Shown in pieces: positions 17,927 to 27,095 of a DNA stretch of 64,000 nt; positions within the stretch are counted from its first letter, which is position 1, and each line of letters begins with the position of its first letter. The DNA is from Indibacter alkaliphilus LW1 (GTDB lineage: Bacteria; Bacteroidota; Bacteroidia; Cytophagales; Cyclobacteriaceae), in assembly GCF_000295935.2 (NCBI RefSeq), contig NZ_ALWO02000047.1, positions 62,001 through 126,000 of the forward strand. The letters run 5' to 3'. The translations under genes and the position numbers were made by a program. The notes under the pieces are model-generated. The model saw only the letters and a list, made by a program, of their open reading frames with translations. It did no database searches and was not told where the DNA came from.

Positions 17927-18751
17927 ATGAAACAGTTTTGCTTTGCAAAAGATCAGATCATCCCTGCAGCTGAAGCCAGCATTCACCCTATGGACATAGG
18001 TCTTATCAGAGGCTATGGTATTTTTGATTTTTTCAGAACGTCCAACTACGCCCCGCTTTTTTTAAGTGACTATTTGGATAGGTTTATCAGGTCTGCAGAA
18101 AAAACCCACTTGACACTCAATTACTCAAAAGAGGAGTTGAAGCAGATCATTCTGGAATTGATTGAGAAAAATAACCTTTCCGACGGAGGCATCAGGATGC
18201 TGTTGAGTGGTGGGGTTTCGGAAAACCATTTTTCTCCTACGGATGGCAGCCTTTTTATATTCAACGAGGATTTGGATTTTCCTCCCAAAGAAAAATATGA
18301 AGCAGGGATCAAACTCTTACCCATTGAGCATGTCCGGTATATTGCAGATATCAAAACCACCAACTACGCTTTTCCGGTATGGCATAGTAAAATCTGGAAA
18401 CAAGAAGGTGCTGAAGATGTACTATACCATATGAACGGTTATATTTCAGAAAGTTCAAGATCCAATATTTTCATCATAAAAAACGGGGAAATAGCCACTC
18501 CTGACAAGCATATTCTACATGGGATTACCCGCAAAAGGGTATTGGAACTGGCAAAAAACGTAGCTATCAGGCCTATTTCCTATGAAGAATTGCTGCAAGC
18601 TGATGAAGCATTTATCACCTCCACAACCAAAAAAATATTGCCTGTAACCAAGGTAGGCGAGAAAGCAATTGGCATTGGTAAAGTTGGTCCTGAAACCCAA
18701 AAGCTGATGTCTGCTTTTGCGAAGATGGAACAAAAAAGCTCTCAAACCTGA
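17927..18751 (+). CDS. Class IV PLP aminotransferase (IlvE/PabC/Dat family)
   Basis: 274 residues of the fold-type IV aminotransferase family. The N-terminal block DIGLIRGYGIFDFFRT, the PLP lysine Lys143 (IKTTNYAFP) and Glu175 (GYISESSRSNIF), followed by TPDKHILHGITRKRVLELA, are all visible. The family includes branched-chain aminotransferase, D-amino-acid aminotransferase and aminodeoxychorismate lyase. The length near 275 and lack of the longer BCAT N-terminus fit the last two, but substrate cannot be fixed from sequence. It stands alone, with a hairpin terminator at its stop codon. Confidence 0.9.
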   Translation: MKQFCFAKDQIIPAAEASIHPMDIGLIRGYGIFDFFRTSNYAPLFLSDYLDRFIRSAEKTHLTLNYSKEELKQIILELIEKNNLSDGGIRMLLSGGVSENHFSPTDGSLFIFNEDLDFPPKEKYEAGIKLLPIEHVRYIADIKTTNYAFPVWHSKIWKQEGAEDVLYHMNGYISESSRSNIFIIKNGEIATPDKHILHGITRKRVLELAKNVAIRPISYEELLQADEAFITSTTKKILPVTKVGEKAIGIGKVGPETQKLMSAFAKMEQKSSQT

Positions 18752-18763
18752 GAGCTTTTTTTT
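18733..18763. terminator. Bidirectional hairpin terminator
   Basis: AAAAAGCTCTCA (733-744 within 18 kb) pairs with TGAGAGCTTTTT (749-760), a 12-bp stem with a 4-base loop, flanked by A and T runs on the two sides. The aminotransferase stop codon lies in the stem. It can serve both that gene and the convergent DUF3299-like gene. Confidence 0.88.
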
Positions 18764-19223
18764 AGTTTGTAAGCAATTCTGCATTTTTCAATATATACAT
18801 CAGCTTTTCCGGGTCAGAATCATTGAGGGTAAGTGTCCCCCTTACCTTAACCCTTTTTGAGGTGTATTTAATCGGATTTTTCATCAACACTTCCATGACT
18901 GTTTCCGGACCACCCGATCCACAGAAAAAACATTCTGCCAAAGGCAAGGAAGAAAGGATGATGTGCTCAGGCTTGAACATACCCTCAAAAGGGATAATAT
19001 ATCCATCAGCTTCTACAGTCTTTCCTTCGAGATTTTTAATCTTATCTCCAAAGACCGGAATATATAATTCTCCAAATTCATCTTGACCGATTTTGTAGGT
19101 CACCTCTGACAGATCTCTCCAGACATTTTGGGAAGATTGCGCCCAAGTGGAACCTATAAATAAGAGAAACAAAAAAGACAATCCAATTTTCTTAATTGAC
19201 ATATGTGGTTGATTCATGTTCAA
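18762..19223 (-). CDS. DUF3299-like exported protein
   Basis: 153 residues with a signal peptide (core LSFLFLLFIGSTWA, cleavage near AQ). In-frame ATGs at 19217 and 19202 are alternative starts that also keep the signal. The mature part has the pattern of DUF3299 proteins: a WRDLSEVTYKIG start, VEADGYIIPFEG and SLPLAECFFCGSGGPETVME with two closely spaced Cys, then VKVRGTLTLND. DUF3299 proteins are periplasmic and often next to an ABC ATPase/FtsX-like permease pair, as here (permease ends 21 bases upstream). A role in divalent metal handling is inferred; family assignment is by pattern only. Confidence 0.7.
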   Translation of the reverse strand: MNMNQPHMSIKKIGLSFLFLLFIGSTWAQSSQNVWRDLSEVTYKIGQDEFGELYIPVFGDKIKNLEGKTVEADGYIIPFEGMFKPEHIILSSLPLAECFFCGSGGPETVMEVLMKNPIKYTSKRVKVRGTLTLNDSDPEKLMYILKNAELLTN

Positions 19224-19244
19224 TGCTTGATTTAATTTTCAATT

Positions 19245-20471
19245 TTACGAATTGGTCAGCTGCTTGGCAATATCTGTTTGATAAGCGTTCCAAGCTGGTA
19301 TAAGAGAGGCTAAAACCCCTACTCCAACAGCATAGCCCAGAATATACAGTTCTTCTACCAAGAATACTGCAGCACTCAAACTACTAATAGCCCCCTGTTC
19401 ATTCTGCATAACGATGATACCTAGAAAAAGGTGCCCCATAGCAATTCCCACCAAGGCCCCTATAAAAGTAAGAATCACCCCTTCAAGTATAATATGGAAG
19501 AATAGCTGACCGCTAGATGCTCCCAGGGTCCTCATCACTGCCAGATCGTATTTTCTTTCTTTTAGAGAATTGTACAGCGCAATAAAAATACTAAGGCCTG
19601 CAATGACGATGATCACCAAAGCTAGCCCCTGTATCAACTTTACTCCAATTCCCAACAATTCAAAAAGTCTGGATATTTCGAAAGAAGGAGAGGCAGCCTG
19701 AAGGGCTGTTCTGCTGTTGATCATTCTAGGCAGTTGAACGGCTGCCATGGGGTTACGGTATTGGATCAGCAGGGAGGTGAGCTCTCTATCCTCATCACCT
19801 GGGTCCGGGAAACCTGTAGTCGCAACAGCATTTTCAAATATCTCATGATCATGCTCTTCATCATGAGTATACCAAACCGATTCTACACTTGTCAATACAA
19901 GCTTATCGAGTACATTATTCTTGGGCTCCAAGATTCCCGTTACTGTATACGGGTGCTCATCATGCTCATGGCTGCTACTGCCAATCCCGTGGGAGCCTAT
20001 AAAATTATCCCCAACTTTCAGTTCTAATTTTGTAGCCACTTCATAACCTAGGACTACATCAAAGGGTTTCACCCATTTTTCTCCTTCCTGGACTTGGGCT
20101 TCATATAGATCCAAATAGTCATAATTTGTACCTACTATTCTATAGCCCTGATAATTATCTCCAAGACCAAGAGGTATGATATTCTTCACCAATCTATTTC
20201 GGGTCAGGCCAACAGCCTCATCCAGGTCTATATTCCCCGTGGGAAAATCTATGTGATATACGCTGGAAAGTATCAACTGCAAAGGACTTCCTTTGGCACC
20301 AACTACAAGATCAATTCCTTTGGAGTCTTTGGTCATTTTATTCTCGAACTGATCCTGAATCAAAATCAGCACAGTAATTATTGCAAGTCCAAGTGCCAGT
20401 AGAAGAATATTCAACCCAGTATTCATTGGCTTTGCTACCAAATACTTCCAACTCAATTTCAACATGTTCAT
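19245..20471 (-). CDS. ABC transporter permease, FtsX/MacB type, with His-rich periplasmic loop
   Basis: 408 residues. One N-terminal membrane helix (TGLNILLLALGLAIITVLIL), a large extracytoplasmic domain and three C-terminal helices with the ERKYDLAVMRTLGASSGQLF block form the FtsX/MacB layout. The outer domain contains two His/Asp/Glu clusters, SSSHEHDEHPYT and TSVESVWYTHDEEHDHEIFE, which look like metal-binding sites. It overlaps the ATPase gene by 4 bases and is followed by the DUF3299-like gene. Such pairs are not classic importers; they drive mechanotransmission or export. Metal-related function is inferred from the histidines and neighbours. Confidence 0.88.
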   Translation of the reverse strand: MNMLKLSWKYLVAKPMNTGLNILLLALGLAIITVLILIQDQFENKMTKDSKGIDLVVGAKGSPLQLILSSVYHIDFPTGNIDLDEAVGLTRNRLVKNIIPLGLGDNYQGYRIVGTNYDYLDLYEAQVQEGEKWVKPFDVVLGYEVATKLELKVGDNFIGSHGIGSSSHEHDEHPYTVTGILEPKNNVLDKLVLTSVESVWYTHDEEHDHEIFENAVATTGFPDPGDEDRELTSLLIQYRNPMAAVQLPRMINSRTALQAASPSFEISRLFELLGIGVKLIQGLALVIIVIAGLSIFIALYNSLKERKYDLAVMRTLGASSGQLFFHIILEGVILTFIGALVGIAMGHLFLGIIVMQNEQGAISSLSAAVFLVEELYILGYAVGVGVLASLIPAWNAYQTDIAKQLTNS

Positions 20472-21100
20472 GATAAACCTCCCATCGTTATCTGATTAGC
20501 AATATGATCCTTTACTCTTTGGTCGTGAGTAACAATGACCAATGCAGCTTTAAATTTTTCGGCCTGCTCTTTTAATAGCTTTACCACATTGGCAGCATTG
20601 GCATCATCCAGGCTTGCCGTGGGTTCATCTGCAAGAATAACTTTTGGACTATTGGCCAGAGCACGGGCTATGGAAACACGTTGTGCCTCTCCTTCAGATA
20701 ATGTATTCACTTTGGAAGTCCGCTTTTCTGAGATACCCAACTCAGCCAGTAAACCTGTGATTTTACTATTACTTTTTCCTGAAAAAAAATTAGCCAGCTT
20801 CAAATTTTCTTCTACAGTGAGGGGGGCAAGTATATGTGGCTTTTGAAAAATGATTCCGATATTCTTGCCTCTAAATTTATCCAACTTAGCTCCTGAAAGC
20901 GAGTACAGGGAGGTTCCGTCAATGATTATTTCCCCCTTAATTGGCTTCAGCAAGCCTCCAAGCATATTTAAAATGGTGGTTTTGCCGCTTCCTGATTTAC
21001 CGATAATCAGCAACTGTTCCCCCTGCTTGAGATGGATATCAGGGATTTTAAAGGGTTGGTTTTTTTGATAATAGAATTCTAGGTTTTTTGCTTCAAGCAT
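20468..21100 (-). CDS. ABC transporter ATP-binding protein (LolD/MacB type)
   Basis: 210 residues, a complete nucleotide-binding domain. It has Walker A GKSGSGKTT, Q-loop in IIFQKPHIL, signature LSEGEAQRVSIARAL, Walker B VILADEPTASLD and switch His in IVTHDQRV. It works with the FtsX-type permease encoded next (4-base overlap). Upstream, the kinase gene ends 2 bases before its start, so it may be part of a longer transcript beginning at the kinase. Confidence 0.95.
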   Translation of the reverse strand: MLEAKNLEFYYQKNQPFKIPDIHLKQGEQLLIIGKSGSGKTTILNMLGGLLKPIKGEIIIDGTSLYSLSGAKLDKFRGKNIGIIFQKPHILAPLTVEENLKLANFFSGKSNSKITGLLAELGISEKRTSKVNTLSEGEAQRVSIARALANSPKVILADEPTASLDDANAANVVKLLKEQAEKFKAALVIVTHDQRVKDHIANQITMGGLS

Positions 21101-21102
21101 GT

Positions 21103-22281
21103 TTATTTGGTTAATGGAATACTCACATAGAAAGTTGTTCCTTTTCCGGGTTTGCTTTCAAATGTAATTTCTCCTTTCAGTACATCGATGCATTTTTTCA
21201 CGATAGACAAGCCCAGGCCTGAGCCTTCAATGATGCCTACATTCTTTGCTCTAAAAAAACGGTCAAAGAGCTGATCATGTTCCTTTTCAGGTATACCAAT
21301 TCCTTGATCTTTGATGATTCCTTTCAGGACTCCCTCTTCTTCAAAGACTTCAAAACTCACAATTTGGCCATCTTTCGAGTATTTTACTGCGTTGGAAAGC
21401 AGGTTTTCGAAAATCTGATAAAGTAGATCGTGATCAGAAAAAATGGTTTTGGGCAGTTTGCCTTGAGTAAAATTAATCTTCACGTCATTTTCACTGCCTG
21501 CTTTGACCACATCTACTACCTCGTTGAACATGGCCATCAAAAACATCTTATGAGGCTTATAATCAATCTTATTGGCATCGGCTTTTCCGAAAAACAACAC
21601 AGATGTCAGCAGGCTGTTCAAGCTTCGTACTGAATTTTCGATTTTGTCTGCATGCTTCATGATCTTGGCCTTGAAAGGATGCTCCTTTTCAGCATACTTC
21701 TGCAGCAGTTGGGCAGAACTCAGGATAGAGGTCAAAGGTGTTTTAAACCCATGCGATACATTGAGTACAATCCTGGACTTAAGTTCACCTATCTCCCTTT
21801 CTTTTTCCAAAGCCCTTGTCAATTCCTTATTTGCTTCAGCCAGATCTGCAGTTCTTTGCTTTACTTTTTCCTCTAATTCATTGTTAAGCTTCTGAAGCTC
21901 CTTTTCCTTCCTGTCTTTGAATATGGCCAACTCAATCACCATATTCAGCTCCCTGATATTAAAAGGCTTGATTACATAAGCAGAAGGATTGGTTCCCACT
22001 ACCTTTGACAGGGTTTCTGCATCTGAACTTGCACTGAGATAAACCACCGGGATATCATACTTTTCGTTGATAATTTCAGTAGTACGAATACCGTCCAGCT
22101 CTCCGGCCAGATTGATATCCATCATGACTATATCTGCAGGATTCTCTTCCAAAATTTCCAATGCGCGCTCTCCCGAATCAGAAATACCAATAATCTGGTG
22201 GTTGTTTTTTTCCAGTGCTTTTTTGAGCAGAAGCGCTGATACATGATCATCTTCTGTAATTAAAATCCTGAGTGGAAACAT
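21103..22281 (-). CDS. Receiver-histidine kinase hybrid with altered H box
   Basis: 392 residues in unusual order. The N-terminal receiver domain has acidic pocket Glu10-Asp11-Asp12, phospho-acceptor Asp55 (VMMDINLAGELDG) and Lys105. A coiled coil (about 120-165) follows, then the HisKA helix with NVSHGFKTPLTSILSS (His177) and an ATPase domain with N box LLSNAVKYS, G boxes DQGIGIPE and GSGLGLSIVKK. It has no membrane segment, so it is a cytoplasmic kinase controlled by its own receiver. The residue after His177 is Gly instead of the usual Glu. It ends 2 bases before the ABC ATPase gene and follows the large sensor kinase by 52 bases; phosphotransfer between the two kinases is conceivable. Confidence 0.92.
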   Translation of the reverse strand: MFPLRILITEDDHVSALLLKKALEKNNHQIIGISDSGERALEILEENPADIVMMDINLAGELDGIRTTEIINEKYDIPVVYLSASSDAETLSKVVGTNPSAYVIKPFNIRELNMVIELAIFKDRKEKELQKLNNELEEKVKQRTADLAEANKELTRALEKEREIGELKSRIVLNVSHGFKTPLTSILSSAQLLQKYAEKEHPFKAKIMKHADKIENSVRSLNSLLTSVLFFGKADANKIDYKPHKMFLMAMFNEVVDVVKAGSENDVKINFTQGKLPKTIFSDHDLLYQIFENLLSNAVKYSKDGQIVSFEVFEEEGVLKGIIKDQGIGIPEKEHDQLFDRFFRAKNVGIIEGSGLGLSIVKKCIDVLKGEITFESKPGKGTTFYVSIPLTK

Positions 22282-22333
22282 ATTTCTAGTCTATAATAAG
22301 GTGCAAATTACTAGTTTAATCTAATTTCAAAAA

Positions 22334-25300
22334 TCAATTTGGATCAACAGGCAAGAAAACTATCACAGAGGTCCCCTGCCCTTTTTTACTTTTCACTTTG
22401 ATCTCACCCTTCATCAACTGAACAAGGTTTTTGGTAATAACCAAACCTAGTCCCGTACCTTCAAATGACCTGCCGTACCCCCTACTCTCCTGTTCAAAGG
22501 GCTCAAATAGTTTCCCTAAGAATTCTTCATTGATTCCTACACCTTCGTCCTTGACTTCCAGATAAATTTTGTCTGATTCCGATTTCAGTGTAATGGTGAT
22601 GACACCTTTTTCCGAATACTTGATGGCATTGCCTACCAGATTATTGACAATCATCTCAAAGTACCGCTGATCTGTTGCTGCAATAAAAGGCTTGGTTTCG
22701 TATTTGGCTCTGATCAAGAGTCCCTTCTTCAATGCCAATGGCTTTAGTGGAACCAGCAATTTGCTGAGAAAATCATTCAAGTTGGTCTCTCTGTAAAGCA
22801 CTTCCATTTTGTTCGCCTCTATTTTTGAAAGGTCAAGAATACTGTTGATAGTTTGCAAAAGTCTTTCTCCTGATTCATGGATGATTTCAAGTTGACTGAT
22901 CAATGCTGCATCTTCCTGCCTTTCCATAATGATATTCTCAGCGGTTCCAAGAATTCCATTGAGTGGAGTCCTGATTTCGTGGCTCATATTAGAAAGAAAA
23001 CTGGACTTAAGCCGGCTTGACTCCTCTGCCTTTTCCTTAGCTATTTCCAAACTCTTTTCATATTTCTTTTTGTCTGTTATATCCCTGAATACACTGAGGA
23101 ACACAGCCTTCCCTTCAATAGGTGCACTTAGTTTTGTAATGTAAAACTCCACATCCTTCACCCCAGCCTTAAAAGGCATTTTTAAATCGAACTTAACGGG
23201 GGTACCGGGATTTTCTTTTATTTTTTCGAGCATCATCCCTCTTTTGTCAAAGTAATAATCAGGATCAGTAAATAAATCAGAAACGGTAGGATCTTTGATA
23301 GTCTGCAAGTCTACCCCTGCCAGTTGGGCCATTGCAGGGTTCGCAAACATCACCTTTCCTCCCTCTACAGAAAGTACCAATCCGTCCTGAGAGCTTTTCC
23401 AAACATTTCTAAATTGATCATCACTGACTTTCGCTTCTTCGGTTTTTTGGTCGATTTTCTGTTTCAAAGCCCCATGACGCTTAAGCTGACTTAGAAATAC
23501 ACTGAACAAAAACCCAATTCCCAGAAATACCAGGAGAACCAAAATTACAAACCATGTTTGCAGATAGAGCGGCTTACGAATGGTGAATTTTTCTGATAGT
23601 ACCACTTCGGAAAAATCCAAGCCTCTTAAACCAGCTCTCAAAAAAAGTTGGTAATCTCCGGCTGGAAGATTATTGAAAATCAAAGAATTGTCTCTAGGAT
23701 TAACCAGCTCCATCCAACCTTCATGATAGCCCTCCAGTTTATATTTGAGAACCAAATCATCCACCTGGAGAAAAGTGACCGCATCAAAATCTATTTTGAT
23801 GGAATTTTGCTCAAATGGAATTTTTCTTAAATCAAAGTTTTGTTCAGGAGCATTCAAAAAACTAATTCCTCCCATCTTGACTTTAGGTTGGAAATTCCAC
23901 CTCTTATCTTCCTCTGGGTCGTAAATAGACAAACCTCTTTGCGTCCCGATATAAATCCGCCCATCACTCCCTTCTTTAAAGGCTCCTCTATTGATCTCTG
24001 ATCCGGACAAGCCACTCTTCTCATCCAAATTCCTGATCGTCTGACCATCGTATTTGTAAACTCCCTTATCTGTCCCTGCCCAGATATTTCCTTTGGAATC
24101 TTTTAAAAGCGCATAAACAGGCCTTTGGATTACCTGGCCATTTACCTCCCAAAGTTTAAAGCTATTATTCTTCCATATCCTGAGCCCCGTTTCTGTTCCA
24201 TAAAGCACAGAGTCTTTCATGTCCAAAAAATCAAAGCCCACAACAGATACCATGTCTTCAAATTCAATAATACCATTTTTTAAGGCACTATTGCTCCCCT
24301 GCATAAAAACCATGCGCCCATCTTTAAGCTTATCCACTTTTCTGAAAAAAACTTCCTCTTGTTCAAGCTTGGCTGTGAAAAACCTAGTAATATCATTGTT
24401 AAAATGCTCCTTGACGGAGGCGTGGATAGATGAAAGGTAGACCCTGTCCCTACTCACCACAAACAAAGAGTCACCTATGGCAGCTACCGCTGTAACAAAC
24501 TTATCCAATGGACTTGGAGCGTATTCAATTGTCCGACTCTGTGGTTCAAACCTTCCCAGGCCTTCAAGATTTGAAGAAAACCAAATAATTCCGTTCCTGT
24601 CCTTTGAAAAATTGGTGATCCTGTTTCTTGGCTGACCACGTAAATTTTGATCTTCAATGACAACCTGGGATTGCTTCCCTTGTAGAATCTGAATTCCATT
24701 ATTAAATCCAAGTATAAATTTACCTTCCTCAAACTCCAGCAGAGCAGTCACTTCATCATCCAAAAGAAGGCCGGATTTAAAATTCTGAAATCTTAGGGAT
24801 TTGATATTGAGCACTCCTCTATGGGATCCTATCCAGAGAATGTTTTCCCTATCAACCAATGCGTGATATATATTATAAGACTTCAATTCGTCAAATGCGT
24901 CAATCACCAACATGCCCCCTGATTCAGGGTTCAAGTGGTGCAAGTGGGAATTGTAATGGTAATAAATATCCCCCTCGATTATTTGGAGGCCACTGTAATC
25001 CAAAAGACTGTAAATATTACGCACAAAACCAGTATGGTGGAATTGATCCGCTTGATCATACGCTAGGCCAGAAGCTAAAAAGTCTTTCCCCAGAAAATAA
25101 AACCTTTCATCGTGATCATTGAAGGCTATGTGGCTTACTGGAGCCGGAAGTTCAAGACCTTTGAAATGAAAATCAGACAATTCACCGTCTTTGAGCAGCA
25201 GCGATCCGTTTCTAAAAAGGAGTAAATGTCCTTCCTCTAAGGGAAAAACAGACTGAAATAACCCTAATTCTGAGTAAGGTATTTGTTTGGTATCCCAAGT

Positions 25301-25762
25301 ATCATCTTTCTGAAATGCCAAAAGCCCTTCTGACTGAAGAATAATCGCTTTTTGCTTTGCTTTGCCCTTCACAAACAACTGAACATGAAGCGGAGAGGCC
25401 AAATCTTGGATACTTTTGGGAAAATTGACTTCAACCCATTCTGACCCTTCCAAAAAATAAGCCTTCAGCGGCCCCGTCTGATTATAAATCCAGATTTTAC
25501 CTTCTCCATCCTTCAAAAGCCCAATCTTATCTGAAAGAGAATCTACTATATAATCTGGCAATCCGTATGTGGAAAAACCATCTGAATAAAAAACACCCGC
25601 TCCTGTATTGAACCACATTTTACCCTCATCATCCTGAACCATGTCAAATACATTGTCGGAAGGTAAATCCAAACCTTTGATTAGTCGGTTAAATTGGAAT
25701 ACCTGAGCATACCCGGTATGAAAAAACAAAAATGCAATAAAGAGGAAAAGGGATTTTCTCAT
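22334..25762 (-). CDS. Beta-propeller sensor histidine kinase (Reg_prop/Y_Y_Y/PAS)
   Basis: 1142 residues. Signal peptide (ending TGYAQ), then about 600 residues of two-component-regulator propeller repeats (DDEGKMWFNTGAGVFY, DSKGNIWAGTDKGVYKYDG, GSDGRIYIGTQRGLSIYD). A Y_Y_Y domain follows (LKYKLEGYHEGWMEL), then one membrane helix (WFVILVLLVFLGIGFLFSVF), a PAS domain, HisKA with SHEIRTPLNG (His928) and an ATPase domain (NLVGNAIKYS, DEGVGIN, GTGLGLV). Unlike many relatives it ends after the ATPase domain, with no receiver or AraC domain, so it needs a partner. The nearest candidate is the receiver-kinase encoded immediately downstream. Such propellers often sense carbohydrates or other periplasmic ligands. 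Confidence 0.94.
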   Translation of the reverse strand: MRKSLFLFIAFLFFHTGYAQVFQFNRLIKGLDLPSDNVFDMVQDDEGKMWFNTGAGVFYSDGFSTYGLPDYIVDSLSDKIGLLKDGEGKIWIYNQTGPLKAYFLEGSEWVEVNFPKSIQDLASPLHVQLFVKGKAKQKAIILQSEGLLAFQKDDTWDTKQIPYSELGLFQSVFPLEEGHLLLFRNGSLLLKDGELSDFHFKGLELPAPVSHIAFNDHDERFYFLGKDFLASGLAYDQADQFHHTGFVRNIYSLLDYSGLQIIEGDIYYHYNSHLHHLNPESGGMLVIDAFDELKSYNIYHALVDRENILWIGSHRGVLNIKSLRFQNFKSGLLLDDEVTALLEFEEGKFILGFNNGIQILQGKQSQVVIEDQNLRGQPRNRITNFSKDRNGIIWFSSNLEGLGRFEPQSRTIEYAPSPLDKFVTAVAAIGDSLFVVSRDRVYLSSIHASVKEHFNNDITRFFTAKLEQEEVFFRKVDKLKDGRMVFMQGSNSALKNGIIEFEDMVSVVGFDFLDMKDSVLYGTETGLRIWKNNSFKLWEVNGQVIQRPVYALLKDSKGNIWAGTDKGVYKYDGQTIRNLDEKSGLSGSEINRGAFKEGSDGRIYIGTQRGLSIYDPEEDKRWNFQPKVKMGGISFLNAPEQNFDLRKIPFEQNSIKIDFDAVTFLQVDDLVLKYKLEGYHEGWMELVNPRDNSLIFNNLPAGDYQLFLRAGLRGLDFSEVVLSEKFTIRKPLYLQTWFVILVLLVFLGIGFLFSVFLSQLKRHGALKQKIDQKTEEAKVSDDQFRNVWKSSQDGLVLSVEGGKVMFANPAMAQLAGVDLQTIKDPTVSDLFTDPDYYFDKRGMMLEKIKENPGTPVKFDLKMPFKAGVKDVEFYITKLSAPIEGKAVFLSVFRDITDKKKYEKSLEIAKEKAEESSRLKSSFLSNMSHEIRTPLNGILGTAENIIMERQEDAALISQLEIIHESGERLLQTINSILDLSKIEANKMEVLYRETNLNDFLSKLLVPLKPLALKKGLLIRAKYETKPFIAATDQRYFEMIVNNLVGNAIKYSEKGVITITLKSESDKIYLEVKDEGVGINEEFLGKLFEPFEQESRGYGRSFEGTGLGLVITKNLVQLMKGEIKVKSKKGQGTSVIVFLPVDPN

Positions 25763-25838
25763 TTGTTAATTAAATACCGTCTAAATTATAAAAAGATAGG
25801 CACACTGTAAATTAATTGGATATTGTTTCCCTTTTCTT

Positions 25839-25868
25839 TTTGTCAACGGGCTTAATCTTTTATTTTTG
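25839..25868 (+). promoter_or_regulatory. sucD promoter (-33 TTTG, -7 TATTTTTG)
   Basis: TTTG at 25839-25842 and TATTTTTG at 25861-25868 are separated by 18 bases, a close match to the Bacteroidota sigma-70 consensus TTTG-N19-TAnnTTTG. Transcription would start near 25875, leaving a leader of about 15 bases before the ATG at 25891. This also argues against the longer upstream start at 25816. Confidence 0.75.
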
Positions 25869-25890
25869 TCGAAACTTTAAAAATCAAAAC

Positions 25891-26772
25891 ATGAGTGTTT
25901 TAGTAAATAAGGATTCAAAAGTAATTGTGCAGGGCTTCACCGGATCTGAAGGTTCATTCCATGCGCAGCAGATGATAGAATACGGAACCAATGTCGTTGG
26001 CGGGGTTACTCCCGGCAAAGGTGGTTCTACCCATTTGGAAAAACCAGTCTTCAATTCTGTGGAAGAGGCTGTTGAAAAAACAGGTGCTAATACTTCCATT
26101 ATTTTTGTTCCGCCGGCCTTTGCAGCAGATGCTATCATGGAAGCCGCAGATGCAGGTATAAAAGTTATCATAGCTATCACTGAGGGTATTCCTGTGGCTG
26201 ACATGATGAAGGCGAAGCCTTACATCAAGGAAAGGGGCGCTACCTTGATCGGTCCAAATTGTCCGGGAGTCATCACTCCGGGAGAAGCCAAAGTAGGCAT
26301 TATGCCAGGTTTTGTATTCAAGCAAGGCAGAGTGGGTATTGTATCCAAATCAGGAACTTTGACTTATGAAGCAGCTGACCAGATCGCAAAAGCCGGTTTG
26401 GGTGTATCTACAGCTATCGGTATTGGCGGTGATCCAATCATTGGTTCTTCTACCAAAGACGCCGTTCAGTTGTTGATGGAAGATCCGGAAACTGACGCAA
26501 TCGTTATGATCGGTGAAATCGGCGGAAACTATGAGGCAGAAGCTGCCAAATGGATCAGGGAAAACGGGAATAAAAAACCAGTGGTAGGCTTTATCGCAGG
26601 ACAGACTGCACCTCCGGGACGTAGAATGGGTCATGCAGGTGCCATCATTGGCGGTGCTGATGATACTGCTGCTGCTAAGATGCGTATCATGGCCGAAAAC
26701 GGTATTCACGTAGCTGAATCACCTGCCGAAATCGGAGCTGTAATGGCGAGGGTATTGGGAGTTGAAGCCTAA
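25891..26772 (+). CDS. sucD: Succinyl-CoA ligase [ADP/GDP-forming], alpha subunit
   Basis: 293 residues with ATG at 25891; the extra 25 residues of the longer frame overlap the promoter. It catalyses succinyl-CoA + phosphate + NDP to succinate + CoA + NTP in the citric acid cycle. The CoA-binding domain shows [18 protein letters not shown]; the ligase domain has [12 protein letters not shown] and the phospho-histidine His248 ([13 protein letters not shown]). The beta subunit gene sucC is not in the window, so the two subunits are encoded apart. The gene has its own promoter and terminator. A diverged copy of its last 12 codons lies beyond nhaA (28509-28544). Confidence 0.97.
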   Translation: MSVLVNKDSKVIVQGFTGSEGSFHAQQMIEYGTNVVGGVTPGKGGSTHLEKPVFNSVEEAVEKTGANTSIIFVPPAFAADAIMEAADAGIKVIIAITEGIPVADMMKAKPYIKERGATLIGPNCPGVITPGEAKVGIMPGFVFKQGRVGIVSKSGTLTYEAADQIAKAGLGVSTAIGIGGDPIIGSSTKDAVQLLMEDPETDAIVMIGEIGGNYEAEAAKWIRENGNKKPVVGFIAGQTAPPGRRMGHAGAIIGGADDTAAAKMRIMAENGIHVAESPAEIGAVMARVLGVEA

Positions 26773-26815
26773 TTATACAAATCATAAAAAAGATTAATAT
26801 ATTTTCACAAATGCT

Positions 26816-26862
26816 TAAAAGCCACTTAAGAATCTGTTCTTAGGTGGCTTTTATTTTTTTAT
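26816..26862 (+). terminator. sucD terminator
   Basis: AAAAGCCACTTAAGAA pairs with TTCTTAGGTGGCTTTT around a 4-base loop (one wobble), followed by a T-rich run. A strong intrinsic terminator about 45 bases after the sucD stop. Confidence 0.88.
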
Positions 26863-26990
26863 TTTTATGAACAGTTAAAACAATATAATTAGCTGTTCAT
26901 TTCTATATTTTTTCATTTTATACTCGATTTATCTGAAAATCATTTTCCTATAATTCTATTCATTTCTAACGTCTAGAACTATATCTCAAC

Positions 26991-27036
26991 AGGAAGGATA
27001 AGTCAAAAGCGAGACTTTTCCTCCTATCCTTTTTTT
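26991..27036 (+). promoter_or_regulatory. Leader hairpin with T run upstream of nhaA
   Basis: The gap 26863-27095 is AT-rich and has no gene. Inside it, AGGAaGGAtAAGTC (26991-27004) pairs with GACTTtTCCTCCT (27013-27025) as 12 base pairs with one mismatch and one bulge around an 8-base loop, followed by ATCC and seven T. It ends about 60 bases before the nhaA start. It may be a transcription attenuator or part of an ion-sensing leader; it could also simply be a terminator. No known nhaA riboswitch consensus was recognised. Confidence 0.45.
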
Positions 27037-27095
27037 AATACAGTCCGTAAGATTTTGCTCAAACCCAAGTTATTCAACCCATTAAAGGCAAAGTC

